A stretch of 28,244 bases of DNA from a virus. Of this stretch, positions 1-7,521 are shown in pieces. Within the stretch, counting starts at the first letter, position 1, and each line of letters starts with the position of its first letter. The position numbers and the translations under genes were made by a program. The notes under the pieces are model-generated. The model saw only the letters and a list, made by a program, of their open reading frames with translations. It searched no databases and was not told the DNA's origin. The DNA is taken from positions 1 to 28,244 of IMG/VR virus record IMGVR_UViG_3300007542_006931; one strand, 5' to 3'.

Positions 1-8
1 AGAAAAAT

Positions 9-350
9 TTATCTGCTAAATCTAGATGGGGGTGCTGATACTGCAACTGGAGCTGGAGCGTCTTCTTCTACTTCAGGCTCTTCTGCTACTGGATCTTCTG
101 GTTCAGAAATAATTTCTGGCGCTGGTTCTACGTCTTTAACTACAGGAGCTTCTTCAACAGCTTTATTTTCCATAGTTAATTTTTTAGCTGGATAGATAGG
201 CTCAGTGATAGGTCTGCCCTCCCACTTAGCAATCATTTCTTCTGCGTTAGCACCCATAATATCATTAACTCTAAGCGCACGTTTAACTTCACTTAAAGTT
301 TCCATATCTTTAATATGATTAAAGATGTTCTCTTTTTGTTCATCATTCAT
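9..350 (-). CDS. Acidic hypothetical protein with Pro/Glu-rich tail
   Basis: I do not recognise this 113-residue protein. Residues 1-60 look like a small helical domain. The second half is low-complexity, rich in Glu, Pro, Ala and Val (runs such as EEPEVEEDAPAPVAV), and is probably disordered. The last residues turn basic (PPSRFSR). Its ATG overlaps the TGA of the upstream HTH-like gene in an ATGA arrangement, so the two are probably translationally coupled. The acidic tail next to a DNA-binding-type protein could suggest a regulatory or scaffolding partner, but nothing in the sequence proves that. Confidence 0.75.
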   Translation of the reverse strand: MNDEQKENIFNHIKDMETLSEVKRALRVNDIMGANAEEMIAKWEGRPITEPIYPAKKLTMENKAVEEAPVVKDVEPAPEIISEPEDPVAEEPEVEEDAPAPVAVSAPPSRFSR

Positions 351-664
351 TTAATTCCATCCTTTTTTAGGAAGTCAATAAGACTACTCAGAGATTCTTT
401 AGTAGCTCCTAAAAAGCCTGATACATCTATTTCAATAATATCTTCTAAGTCTCTAAGAAGTTCTTTCTTACTTTTACCTGTTTTTCTTACATAGCTAGGC
501 TTACCAGGGATGTAAACTTTTTCTTTAACAAGTTTGCTTCGAACACTCTTTACAGGTTTGTTAAGTTCTTTTGCTATGTGTTCTATGTTAGCTGTGCCAT
601 AAGTCTCATAGAGACTTAATAGCTGCTTTGTTTCTTCTTCAGTATATGTAGACTTGGATTTCAT
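347..664 (-). CDS. Myb/SANT-like HTH protein, paralogue 1
   Basis: A 105-residue protein with a trihelical Myb/SANT or HTH-like domain at about residues 7-52: YTEEETKQLLSLY, then HIAKELNKPVKSVRSKLVKE. The pattern of an acidic first helix, an I/V-A-x-x-hydrophobic second helix and an SVxSKL recognition-type helix is shared with the genes at 27229-27543 and 27717-28244. The C-terminal half (KELLRDLEDIIEIDVSGF, then a Leu-rich helix) also aligns with the C-terminus of the 27229 protein, so those two are full-length paralogues. Likely a DNA-binding regulator or DNA-organising protein of the phage; target unknown. Overlaps the next gene by ATGA. Confidence 0.8.
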   Translation of the reverse strand: MKSKSTYTEEETKQLLSLYETYGTANIEHIAKELNKPVKSVRSKLVKEKVYIPGKPSYVRKTGKSKKELLRDLEDIIEIDVSGFLGATKESLSSLIDFLKKDGIK

Positions 665-696
665 AGCCTAACCCTATGCTAAATTAAGTAATAGAT

Positions 697-969
697 TTAA
701 TCGTTTAAATCTCTTTGTCTGCGTACATAATGTTTACTTCTAGTACCGTCTTCAAACTCTAGATAACCTTGTGCATTTTCATAGGCATCTAGAATATTAT
801 TACCATCATAATGATTTTCAAAAGTTAAGTCAAGTGATGATTCTCTGGATCTACGATTTAGTCTAAAGTCGGAAGAAGAAGCCCCTAAACTCTTTGAGAA
901 TTCATCGGCTTCTGCTCTGTCTTTAAATTCTACGTTTTCAAAGTGTACTATCAGTTTTGGCATTGTCAT
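697..969 (-). CDS. Hypothetical protein, 90 aa
   Basis: I do not recognise a family. The protein is charged, with a basic stretch (RLNRRSRESS) in the middle and a hydrophilic C-terminus (YVRRQRDLND). It has no signal peptide or membrane segment. Two ATGs, two codons apart, could start it (967-969 or 961-963); neither has a strong Shine-Dalgarno sequence. The start lies inside the end of the upstream gene (32-base overlap), which favours co-translation with it. Confidence 0.65.
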   Translation of the reverse strand: MTMPKLIVHFENVEFKDRAEADEFSKSLGASSSDFRLNRRSRESSLDLTFENHYDGNNILDAYENAQGYLEFEDGTRSKHYVRRQRDLND

Positions 970-1291
970 TATCTGCTACTATAGTTTCATACATTTTAGA
1001 AATAGTTGTTAATATTTCATAGGAGCAGTCTAACATTTCTTGCCCTGGATGAGGATTATTATGTGCTCTAAAAATTAAGGCTGAGCTTAAAAAACTAAGT
1101 GCTTCTAAATCTTTAAGCATTCCTGGATTTTCATTAACATCATATCCCATATCTTCTAAAAGCATCATGGTCTCAAAAAACACTTCTTTTGAAACTATTT
1201 TTGCGTTCATAAGATCATCGTCAGGGTCTACAAGTGATTCTGTGTTTTTAATTTTATTTACTCGTTCAAGAAAGTTAATTACTTCCGCCAT
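938..1291 (-). CDS. Hypothetical helical protein, 117 aa
   Basis: I choose the internal ATG at 1291, giving MAEVINFLERVNKI, because an AAGGAG sits about seven bases upstream of it. The longer frame reaching 1351 would add a hydrophobic leader encoded inside the ligase gene and has no such signal. The protein is mostly helical and acidic, with a VDPDDDLMNAKIV segment and a C-terminal half rich in Leu and Met. Function unknown. It overlaps the last 17 bases of the DNA ligase gene, so it belongs to the same transcript. Confidence 0.75.
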   Translation of the reverse strand: MAEVINFLERVNKIKNTESLVDPDDDLMNAKIVSKEVFFETMMLLEDMGYDVNENPGMLKDLEALSFLSSALIFRAHNNPHPGQEMLDCSYEILTTISKMYETIVADNDNAKTDSTL

Positions 1292-3020
1292 AAAATTCTC
1301 CTTTAAGGATAGAAAGCTTATTTTCCCAATAGTTAATAATAGGAATACCATACTTTCTGGCTTTTTCTACTTTAGAAGTTTCTTCACCTGAAGAAATTAA
1401 GTAGTCAGTAGTCTTAGTAACTGAATCTTTTACAATAACACCATGCTCTGCTAAGTGATCTGCAAAGTCTTGCTTTGTCATATCAATTTTACCAGAAACT
1501 ACTACGACTATACGTTCATCTTCTGAAGTAGCACTATTAATAACTGAACTAGTAGAAAGATCATAAGGAAGTTTACGTACCCAATCTTCATTAACGTCTA
1601 GCCATGCTAGAATACTTTCTACAGTTTTAGGGCCAATACCTCGAATAGGTTCATACTGAATCTCGCGAAGACGGTCAAAACTAGGAATATGGTTTACGAT
1701 AGTACGGGCTGTAGATTTACCAACTCCCGGAATACCAAGAGAGCCTAGAACTAGATCATAAGGCTTTGGGCGAGACAGCTCTTGAAGAACTTTCTCTCCG
1801 TTCTTACCCATATGTTCCCATTCTACATGGTCTTCGAATAGCTCTGAAGGATGATTAAGATTGAGTTTTTCAATCCAAGCAGGTCCAAGACCTTTAATAC
1901 CTAGTTGCTTAACGAAGTACTCTACCGACTTCCGCCCATCGCTTTCAGAAGCGAAAAGCTTAGGCCCTTCTCTCCGCAGAGCCATACCGAGTCGTTGCTC
2001 GGCGTCTACAACACTAAAACGAGAAAAAGAGGAACTCTTGATTACGCTCACAAACTGAGGAGTAATTTGACGTTCAATTAGAATTTCATCGCCTAGACCA
2101 AGATTATGCTCTTCAATAAACTCAATGTTGTGTAGAATAACACGAGAGATAGTTGCATCATCAATAGTAACAGGATCAACAATTGCTACAGGTGTAACAA
2201 CTCCAGTACGACCTAGACTCCAGACAATATCTTGAATAGTAGTTTTAGCCGTCATGGCCGCACGCACTTTCAGTGCGACTGCATAACGAGGATACTTGCT
2301 AGTAGCGCCTAAAACTTGTTCTCTACGATAAGACGGAGTTCTGAACACAAACCCATCTGAAGGATAACGACTACAGTCCCAGTTTAGAACTGAGACGAAT
2401 CCTTGATTGTGTAGATCGCCTACGCGATCAAGATAGTCACGCTCTACACCTAGAACATCATGAACTACAAAACGTAGTCCACGGTTTGAGATGTCTGCAG
2501 CATCTTTTACACCTAGAGATCCACTCACAAAGTTGCGAAAGTTTGTGACATCTTCTCGATCTGTAACAACTTCCCCTACAACTGTGATGATAGAACCTGT
2601 TCCGCGAATGCATTTTTCAATGCTCGCGATGTGCGGAACTAGGTGAGTTACATCTTCTCCACGCTCTCCATCACCACGAGTAAGAGCATGAAGTAGATTA
2701 CCACGTTCGTCATAGGTGACTGAAAGATTTGCACCATCAACCTTAACAGTTTTGATGCTAAACTCTTCATCAATCTCACTCTCATCATAAACTTTACGTA
2801 GAGAGTATAGTCGATGAGGATGAACAATTTTACCAGGAGCTGCACCTACACGAACTGTAGGAGAGCTAGAGTCTGCCCAACCTTGACGCTGTTCCATACG
2901 AAGCAGCTTATCATAAAGATCATCATACTCCTGATCTGAAATCGTAGGAGCAGATTCATCATAATACAGTCGAGCATGATGAGAAACAGTTTTTAGTAGA
3001 GATTTGTAATCTTGAATCAT
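1275..3020 (-). CDS. ligA: NAD-dependent DNA ligase lacking the zinc finger
   Basis: This 581-residue protein joins nicks in DNA using NAD+. The order is: domain Ia with YYDESAPTISDQEYDDLYDKL (about 19-39); the adenylation domain with the nucleotidyl-lysine motif KVDG (Lys93) and TRGDGERGEDVTH; an OB fold (about 255-335, GDEILIERQ); helix-hairpin-helix repeats with LGIPGVGKSTA and PIRGIGPKTVE; and a BRCT domain (about 505-580, VVVSGKIDMTKQDF). Cellular LigA enzymes are near 670 residues and carry a four-Cys zinc finger between OB and HhH; no such Cys cluster is present here. The gene is visibly less AT-rich at third codon positions than its neighbours. T4 itself uses an ATP-dependent ligase, so this is a different solution. 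Confidence 0.97.
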   Translation of the reverse strand: MIQDYKSLLKTVSHHARLYYDESAPTISDQEYDDLYDKLLRMEQRQGWADSSSPTVRVGAAPGKIVHPHRLYSLRKVYDESEIDEEFSIKTVKVDGANLSVTYDERGNLLHALTRGDGERGEDVTHLVPHIASIEKCIRGTGSIITVVGEVVTDREDVTNFRNFVSGSLGVKDAADISNRGLRFVVHDVLGVERDYLDRVGDLHNQGFVSVLNWDCSRYPSDGFVFRTPSYRREQVLGATSKYPRYAVALKVRAAMTAKTTIQDIVWSLGRTGVVTPVAIVDPVTIDDATISRVILHNIEFIEEHNLGLGDEILIERQITPQFVSVIKSSSFSRFSVVDAEQRLGMALRREGPKLFASESDGRKSVEYFVKQLGIKGLGPAWIEKLNLNHPSELFEDHVEWEHMGKNGEKVLQELSRPKPYDLVLGSLGIPGVGKSTARTIVNHIPSFDRLREIQYEPIRGIGPKTVESILAWLDVNEDWVRKLPYDLSTSSVINSATSEDERIVVVVSGKIDMTKQDFADHLAEHGVIVKDSVTKTTDYLISSGEETSKVEKARKYGIPIINYWENKLSILKGEFYGGSN

Positions 3021-3032
3021 ATTTTAACCTAA

Positions 3033-3040
3033 GATTTATA
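3033..3040 (-). promoter_or_regulatory. Possible T4-late-like TATAAAT element upstream of ligA
   Basis: On the minus strand TATAAATC lies 13 bases before the ligA ATG. T4 late promoters use TATAAATA. The element is very close to the start codon, which would leave a very short leader, so this is a weak candidate. Confidence 0.2.
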
Positions 3041-3062
3041 TTAGCACGTTTTTAGACTAGTG

Positions 3063-3203
3063 TCAATTGTTTAGATTTAGAGTGCTAGACGTATTTTGAA
3101 CAGTTTCAATTAAGCTCAGAGCTAGTTCCACCATAGAAAATGCTAAGAAAATACTTATAATGCCAAGGGGTACAATAGCTCCTAGCCACATAATAGTTTT
3201 CAT
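3063..3203 (-). CDS. Small single-pass membrane protein, 46 aa
   Basis: A short gene encoding MKTIMWLGAIVPLGIISIFL followed by a further hydrophobic stretch and a polar tail (NTSSTLNLNN). One transmembrane helix covers about residues 4-25. Its ATG overlaps the TGA of the membrane protein gene upstream (ATGA), which is strong support that it is real and co-translated. Two small membrane proteins in tandem recall phage inner-membrane or lysis accessory proteins, but the function is unknown. Confidence 0.7.
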   Translation of the reverse strand: MKTIMWLGAIVPLGIISIFLAFSMVELALSLIETVQNTSSTLNLNN

Positions 3204-3496
3204 AAATGCTGCCTCACATCATATGCTTGTTTGTCTAGCCAAGCACGATACTCTTCTGAATCTTCCCACTCAGGTTTATGACCTAAATATTGTTCTAGAG
3301 AAGTAGGTGCTTGACGCGTTTCAAATGTTTCTACTGTTTTAATTGTATTAATTTGAACATTAATCGGTTCAGGTGCATAGTGCTGGCGATCTGCCCAATG
3401 ATAAATACCAGAAAAGAGACGCGAGGTAAACGCAAAAACTGCAATCGCGGGAAATACAATAAACAGTAGAAATAGTATAGCAGAAATTACATTCAT
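3200..3496 (-). CDS. Small membrane protein, 98 aa
   Basis: The N-terminus (about residues 4-28, rich in Leu, Phe, Ile and Ala) is one hydrophobic membrane segment or signal anchor. A hydrophilic domain of about 70 residues follows, with LEQYLGHKPEWEDSEEYRAW near the end. I do not recognise a family. The downstream 46-residue membrane protein starts inside its stop codon, so the pair may act together. Confidence 0.75.
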   Translation of the reverse strand: MNVISAILFLLFIVFPAIAVFAFTSRLFSGIYHWADRQHYAPEPINVQINTIKTVETFETRQAPTSLEQYLGHKPEWEDSEEYRAWLDKQAYDVRQHL

Positions 3497-3535
3497 AGCT
3501 TAGATTACCATAAAGAAGGCAAGGTGTCAAATAGA

Positions 3536-3781
3536 TTATATCTGTAAATACGCCTTTAGCTCTGTTAAACCGCCAATCGCAACTCCATCAATTTTAATTT
3601 GTGGCATTGTGCGAGCGCCTGGAAAGCGGTTCAGTAGTTCTTCTCGTGTAACATACTGTTCTCCAGTTTCTCCGTGTTCTGCAAGAGCGATAACACTATA
3701 GGGCAGAGAGCGTGAGTCTAGTAGCGCTTTAGCTTGAGTGCAGTGAGGGCAGTTTGATTTAGTGTAGATTTCAATGTTCAT
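3536..3781 (-). CDS. Glutaredoxin (dithiol, CPHC)
   Basis: An 81-residue glutaredoxin. It has the strand-loop MNIEIYTKSNCPHC with the redox pair Cys11 and Cys14, the cis-proline segment GARTMPQIKIDG, and the GG motif (AIGGLTELKAYL) that binds glutathione. Phage glutaredoxins reduce ribonucleotide reductase and other disulfides during infection; no reductase gene lies in this window. It overlaps by 11 bases a second glutaredoxin-like gene just upstream, suggesting a tandem duplication followed by divergence. Confidence 0.93.
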   Translation of the reverse strand: MNIEIYTKSNCPHCTQAKALLDSRSLPYSVIALAEHGETGEQYVTREELLNRFPGARTMPQIKIDGVAIGGLTELKAYLQI

Positions 3782-4028
3782 TTATACGTTCCTTTGCATC
3801 TTGAATTGAAGAGTAGTACTCTCCATTAATATAGATAATTGGAAAACGATAGAAACGTCTATCATAAATACGTTCTAGGTCTTCTAGTGTGTAGTGATAA
3901 AACTGAGTAGGATGTTGAGGGTCATAGATCCGCCAACTAAAATACGCAATATGTGGTTGCTGAGAACACCACTCAATAAAATCTGTCGAAGCATTACAGC
4001 TCATAATAGAAAATATATTTACCTGCAA
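3771..4028 (-). CDS. Glutaredoxin-like protein with CNAS active site
   Basis: This 85-residue protein follows the glutaredoxin plan: MQVNIFSIMSCNAS aligns with the CPHC segment of its neighbour. Cys11 is kept but the second cysteine is replaced by Ser14. The cis-proline strand (YRFPIIYINGEYY) and final helix (SIQDAKERINEH) match. A CxxS centre resembles monothiol glutaredoxins, which handle Fe-S clusters or glutathionylated substrates, but the usual CGFS signature is absent. The start is probably the TTG at 4028, with GAGG eight bases upstream. Function is inferred from fold only. Confidence 0.75.
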   Translation of the reverse strand: MQVNIFSIMSCNASTDFIEWCSQQPHIAYFSWRIYDPQHPTQFYHYTLEDLERIYDRRFYRFPIIYINGEYYSSIQDAKERINEH

Positions 4029-4423
4029 TTTGTTCTACCTCTATATTTAATTGCCCCACTAAATACTTCCCATTCAGAAGAGCGAGCACGTAGCACTCCA
4101 GCTCTATCTCGCTCTTCACACTCTAAATGCCTAATGAGTTCGCCGTTTCCGTCTGGTAGTAGTCTAACTCGTTGTAGGCCTATATCTGCTGCCCACATAC
4201 TTAATACATAGGTATCGTGATAGGCACATAGCACTACTTCTTTATATCCAAAAGAGTTATGGTCATAGTAACGTGCTGACGCATCAGATAGCCAAGCGCC
4301 TCTTAGAAGTACTAGCAGCGTGCGAGTAGAAGGATCAAAGAACTTAGTAAGAGGTTCATGAATCCAGCTTCCGCCTCTACGATAGTGTGCTATGATAGGT
4401 GGGACAGAGTATGTAATTGTCAT
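4019..4423 (-). CDS. Hypothetical protein, 134 aa
   Basis: I do not recognise this protein. It contains a hydrophobic strand (TRTLLVLLRGAWL), several Tyr and His residues in the centre (ARYYDHNSFGYKEVVLCAYHDTY), and an Arg/Glu-rich C-terminal third. No signal peptide or membrane segment. Its ATG overlaps the stop codon of the 2OG oxygenase gene upstream by four bases (ATGA), so it is translated with that gene and may serve the same modification pathway. Confidence 0.7.
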   Translation of the reverse strand: MTITYSVPPIIAHYRRGGSWIHEPLTKFFDPSTRTLLVLLRGAWLSDASARYYDHNSFGYKEVVLCAYHDTYVLSMWAADIGLQRVRLLPDGNGELIRHLECEERDRAGVLRARSSEWEVFSGAIKYRGRTNCR

Positions 4424-4977
4424 TTAATATTAAAACTAATAGAGATGCGAGGACTCAGTGTTTTATTAGGCTCAACATAGTGTTCTAACCAAGAAGGAAA
4501 GATTATGCAAGCTCCTACTTCAGGAACAACTGGGTAGTTTGACGATTTAATTCTATGAGTACTCATACTAACTCGTTGACGAGGATCTATAAAAACTAGT
4601 CTACCTGAAGATGTAGAAGGTGTAGGAACTGATAAGTAGTACACTCCTGATAGCGAGTGATCGTGAATATGTGCCATATTACATGCCCCAGGAAAGTTTA
4701 CATTTATCCAGAGCGCATCTATTTCAAAAGGCGTGCCTGCATACTCAGATAGTATTTCAGAGTTAGATATTTTTAGTAGCTGTTGTACAAAAGGCGCAAA
4801 TAGCGGCTCTCGATGCATAAAGTCATGACTCTGCCAGCCGCCGAAGTTAGACTTTGAAACGCTTTTACTACTTTGAGATAAGTAGTTAGCATACTGACAT
4901 GCTTTTGCAATCCAGTCTTCTTGCTTCCAGTAAAATCCCCAAATAGGACTTTGAAATAGATTATGTCGTAAACTCAT
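4420..4977 (-). CDS. 2-oxoglutarate/Fe(II)-dependent oxygenase
   Basis: A 185-residue double-stranded beta-helix oxygenase of the short type common in marine phages. The iron ligands are seen in ACNMAHIHDHSLSGVYYLSV (His103, His105 or His107 region) and the distal His166 in IIFPSWLEHYVEP. The 2-oxoglutarate-binding Arg is in LSPRISISFNIK (Arg177). The enzyme would hydroxylate or demethylate a substrate using 2-oxoglutarate and O2; the substrate is unknown. Both ends overlap neighbours by ATGA, placing it in a tightly coupled run with a methyltransferase-like and a GT29-like gene. A modified sugar, protein or DNA base is possible. Confidence 0.88.
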   Translation of the reverse strand: MSLRHNLFQSPIWGFYWKQEDWIAKACQYANYLSQSSKSVSKSNFGGWQSHDFMHREPLFAPFVQQLLKISNSEILSEYAGTPFEIDALWINVNFPGACNMAHIHDHSLSGVYYLSVPTPSTSSGRLVFIDPRQRVSMSTHRIKSSNYPVVPEVGACIIFPSWLEHYVEPNKTLSPRISISFNIK

Positions 4978-5513
4978 ACAACCCTCATAACTGTAGTTTG
5001 AGTTAGTTTATCTTGCGTAGTAGAAACAGATTTAAAATGGTGAAACTCTAAAGCCTTAGAAAGCATTTGATTCATAGCGTCTAAGTGTTCTGGCACATCT
5101 GTTTCAGTCATTACAATAACACCGCCATACTTAATAGACTGCATAGCCAGCGGTAAACACTTTTCACGCTTATAACCATCTATAATAATCCAGTCAAAAG
5201 AACGAGTTGGAAACTGTTCAATTGCATAGCAGTATCTTTTAAAGCTAGTAGTAGAGCTGATAGAATAGCCTTCTTGAAAAGTAGAATCTTCTGGTGCAAG
5301 TAGAACTTTAACATTATCATACTCTCGCACAAAAAGCTCTTCCTTTAACCACGTAACTAAAGATGAAGAGTCGGTAACTGAGTACACTTGTTTAGCTCTG
5401 TCAGCATACCAAAAAGTAGAATCTCCTGAATTCCATTCAAATAAAGTTTCATCAGGCTCTAGATTTTCATTAATCCAAGCTAAGGCAGACACAGCCATTG
5501 TAGGAATTATCAT
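4974..5513 (-). CDS. Class I SAM-methyltransferase-like protein
   Basis: A 179-residue Rossmann-type protein. The N-terminal region has ETLFEWNSGDSTFWYADRAK, which matches the E/DxGxGxST motif I of small-molecule methyltransferases (first Gly replaced by Asn). VYSVTDSS would be the acidic ribose-binding strand. SFDWIIIDGYKREK and KYGGVIVMTETD are typical of motifs II and III. Methyl transfer to a sugar or small molecule is likely but the acceptor is unknown. Its start and stop overlap neighbours by four bases each. Confidence 0.7.
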   Translation of the reverse strand: MIIPTMAVSALAWINENLEPDETLFEWNSGDSTFWYADRAKQVYSVTDSSSLVTWLKEELFVREYDNVKVLLAPEDSTFQEGYSISSTTSFKRYCYAIEQFPTRSFDWIIIDGYKREKCLPLAMQSIKYGGVIVMTETDVPEHLDAMNQMLSKALEFHHFKSVSTTQDKLTQTTVMRVV

Positions 5514-6079
5514 AGTACAACTCTTTTTAAACTTATACGAGGTTGAGAAGATAAATATTCTTTATCTAACTCAGGATTGTGCTTATCATCTAGATAAATA
5601 ACTTTTCCAGTGGCATAGTCAGTATGCTTGTTAGAAAAATTATAGTTTAACAGTGTAATGTTAGAGCTAGTATTTTTTAAAAACCAGTAGGCTGCAACTG
5701 TTTCTGTTAGCGGGTACTCAATTTTAGTTTCTGAAAACATCTGTGCCCAAAAATCTACACCTAAAAATAAGGTTCTATTTTCTAGACCACTAGGATAGTT
5801 TTTTAGTATTAAAGAAGCATTTCCATCTTTAGGGCTTCTTATTATATACTTTTGAGGATATGTAGAATACTCTAAGTGTTCATCGTCAGAAAACCATATA
5901 TCACACTTTCCCCAAGTGTTATTACCATTAATACGAACTAAAACTGGTGCGTTAATGATTACATCGGATAGATCTAGCATATCTCCTAAAATGTAGATAT
6001 TCTTATCTCCAATATAATTAAGAATCTCTTTAACTAAATAACTATTTGTTTGTAAAACAGTACTTAAATGATCACTCAA
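5510..6079 (-). CDS. Possible GT29-like glycosyltransferase
   Basis: A 189-residue protein. IYILGDMLDLSDVIINAPVLVRIN, split as a ILGD strand, an NAPVLVRIN strand and KCDIWFSDD, resembles the sialyl-motif architecture of GT29-like proteins (GxGPS, then VIRxN, then TDIW). ETVAAYWFLKN could be the later T/S-G-A-A helix. The similarity is by eye and modest. It sits between a nucleotidyltransferase-cupin fusion and a methyltransferase-like gene, which suits a role in glycan building. It could instead be an unrelated Rossmann protein. Confidence 0.45.
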   Translation of the reverse strand: MSDHLSTVLQTNSYLVKEILNYIGDKNIYILGDMLDLSDVIINAPVLVRINGNNTWGKCDIWFSDDEHLEYSTYPQKYIIRSPKDGNASLILKNYPSGLENRTLFLGVDFWAQMFSETKIEYPLTETVAAYWFLKNTSSNITLLNYNFSNKHTDYATGKVIYLDDKHNPELDKEYLSSQPRISLKRVVL

Positions 6080-6081
6080 AA

Positions 6082-6861
6082 TCAGTCTCTACGCTCAATA
6101 TCTTCTTCCACACACTCGCTGCCCCATTGTATCTCAAGAATATGAGCGTTTACATTTTCAGGATTTGAGGCTTTGTGCCAAACTTGAACACCTATTTCAT
6201 ACGGTTTTAAGTGAGGAGTTAAATAAACAATGCCTGTATTCCAGTTAAACTCTGTTTGCATTTTAACTACCCCTTCGAGAACTATCCATTGTTCAGACCG
6301 TTTAAAGTGTCTTTGATCACTTAAACTCTTGCCAGGATAGATTACAAGCTCTTTTACTTTATAACCTTTTTCAGGTTTGTGGTCTAGTACGCGCCAGTAT
6401 CCCCAATCACGTTCTGTGCGTTGAGTTTTCCACTCGTCGAGTATCCAACTACTAGAGTTAGCTTTATTTTCTCCGCCAACGCCCCATGCAAACTCTAATC
6501 CATAAGTATTCTTATACATATCATACTCTGGAGTGGTGCCAAGATTTCTATCTCCCCCATTCGCAAAGATTATTGTATCTTGACTACCGTGAGTAGAAAG
6601 CATGTGAAAGATAGCATGGCATGCACTTCCATCATCGTCATTAAAAGCAATAACTTCGTCAACCATTTTAAGATTTTTTATGATAGCAGCTCGCTCTTCA
6701 AAAGGCATAAAAGGTCTACCTTTTTTACGAGTAAGCCAGGCATCAGAATTAAGCCCGACAACTAGTTTGTGTCCTAGCTGTCGTGCTGCTTTAAAATACT
6801 CAATGTGTCCAGAGTGTAGAGGATCGAATCCCCCAGTAACTAATACTACGCGTTTAGTCAT
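6082..6861 (-). CDS. Nucleotidyltransferase-cupin fusion protein
   Basis: I start at the ATG at 6861, which overlaps the upstream stop as TAATG; an upstream TTG would add five residues. Residues 1-130 are a cytidylyltransferase-like domain: VVLVTGGFDPLHSGHIEYF with the HxGH motif (His16, His19), then GLNSDAWLTRKKGRPFMPFE. Residues about 155-259 are a cupin like the C-terminal domain of mannose-6-phosphate isomerase/GDP-mannose pyrophosphorylase (GYWRVLDHKPEKGYKVKEL, HFKRSEQWIVLEGVVK). The first domain activates a sugar phosphate with NTP; the cupin may isomerise or epimerise the sugar. The two functions are otherwise seen as separate genes at 10055-10465 and 8946-9320. Confidence 0.88.
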   Translation of the reverse strand: MTKRVVLVTGGFDPLHSGHIEYFKAARQLGHKLVVGLNSDAWLTRKKGRPFMPFEERAAIIKNLKMVDEVIAFNDDDGSACHAIFHMLSTHGSQDTIIFANGGDRNLGTTPEYDMYKNTYGLEFAWGVGGENKANSSSWILDEWKTQRTERDWGYWRVLDHKPEKGYKVKELVIYPGKSLSDQRHFKRSEQWIVLEGVVKMQTEFNWNTGIVYLTPHLKPYEIGVQVWHKASNPENVNAHILEIQWGSECVEEDIERRD

Positions 6862-7118
6862 TATCTCTCGTTGCAAATATCTAAAATATTACGAATTTGG
6901 CTTTCTTTTTCACCAAGTTGTTCTTCGTTTTGTTTATACATCACTGTTGCCGCAGCTCGAACTGCGCTAGAAGCGAGACCATAGGTATCTTTTAAATGCT
7001 TTACTCTGCGGTTGATTTCCTCTCTAGAAGAGTCAATTGCTCCTAGAAAAGCTACAATATCTTGCATTTGTTCTGACACATCTTCTGGATCGATTGGTTT
7101 AATTTCTTTTTCAGCCAT
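6861..7118 (-). CDS. T4 DsbA-like dsDNA-binding protein
   Basis: An 85-residue helical, charged protein. The segment DSSREEINRRVKHLKDTYGL followed by AVRAAATVMYKQNEEQLGEK has the same spacing as T4 DsbA (KISGYNELIKDIRIRAKDEL, then a helix ending LYHKDN). In T4, DsbA is a small double-stranded DNA-binding protein that stimulates late transcription. The match is by eye over about 55 residues and no functional residues can be checked. It overlaps the upstream gene by eight bases and the downstream fusion gene by TAATG. Confidence 0.5.
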   Translation of the reverse strand: MAEKEIKPIDPEDVSEQMQDIVAFLGAIDSSREEINRRVKHLKDTYGLASSAVRAAATVMYKQNEEQLGEKESQIRNILDICNER

Positions 7119-7521
7119 TACTACTATCCTGCTTAGTTGGGTAAATTAGTTTTGCCAGCTTAAAAACTGCTAGACCTAGTTTCTTTCTAAGATAAGTAAT
7201 CTTAGTTTCGTTTATATTTTTATAATTCTTAATCAATTCACCTGTTAAAAGTCTAACATCCATAGGAGTAACGTTACTATCTATATACACATAAACAACG
7301 TTACCTCTAATTATTGGTCGTAGCTTTTTATCTTCTACTCTTTTAAATATTTTTACAAGCTTATCAGGTGCATGAATTTTTAAGTGTGTCCAGCTTTCAC
7401 CAGAAAGCTGTTCAATTTGAAACTTTGCAATTTTTTCTAAGTTTCTGACTAACTGACGAGCTATAACCTCTCGTTCTAAAGTACTCGGAGGTTCTGGATT
7501 GCTAAAAACACTTTTAACCAT
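7111..7521 (-). CDS. Hypothetical basic protein, 136 aa
   Basis: I do not recognise this protein. It is basic and mixed alpha/beta, with a central strand region (RPIIRGNVVYVYIDSNVT) and a C-terminal Lys-rich helix (ITYLRKKLGLAVFKLAKLIY). No membrane segment is clear. It overlaps the genes on both sides by eight bases and lies in a group with DsbA-like and DUF3310-like genes, so a role in phage DNA metabolism is plausible but unproven. Confidence 0.65.
   Translation of the reverse strand: MVKSVFSNPEPPSTLEREVIARQLVRNLEKIAKFQIEQLSGESWTHLKIHAPDKLVKIFKRVEDKKLRPIIRGNVVYVYIDSNVTPMDVRLLTGELIKNYKNINETKITYLRKKLGLAVFKLAKLIYPTKQDSSNG

Noticed and set aside
1292-1351. N-terminal extension of the 117-residue protein
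   Set aside because: The extension lies inside ligA and is hydrophobic by chance; AAGGAG is placed for the ATG at 1291.
6680-6970. Plus-strand 96-residue open frame opposite the nucleotidyltransferase
   Set aside because: It is antisense to well-supported genes with intact motifs and has no family features.
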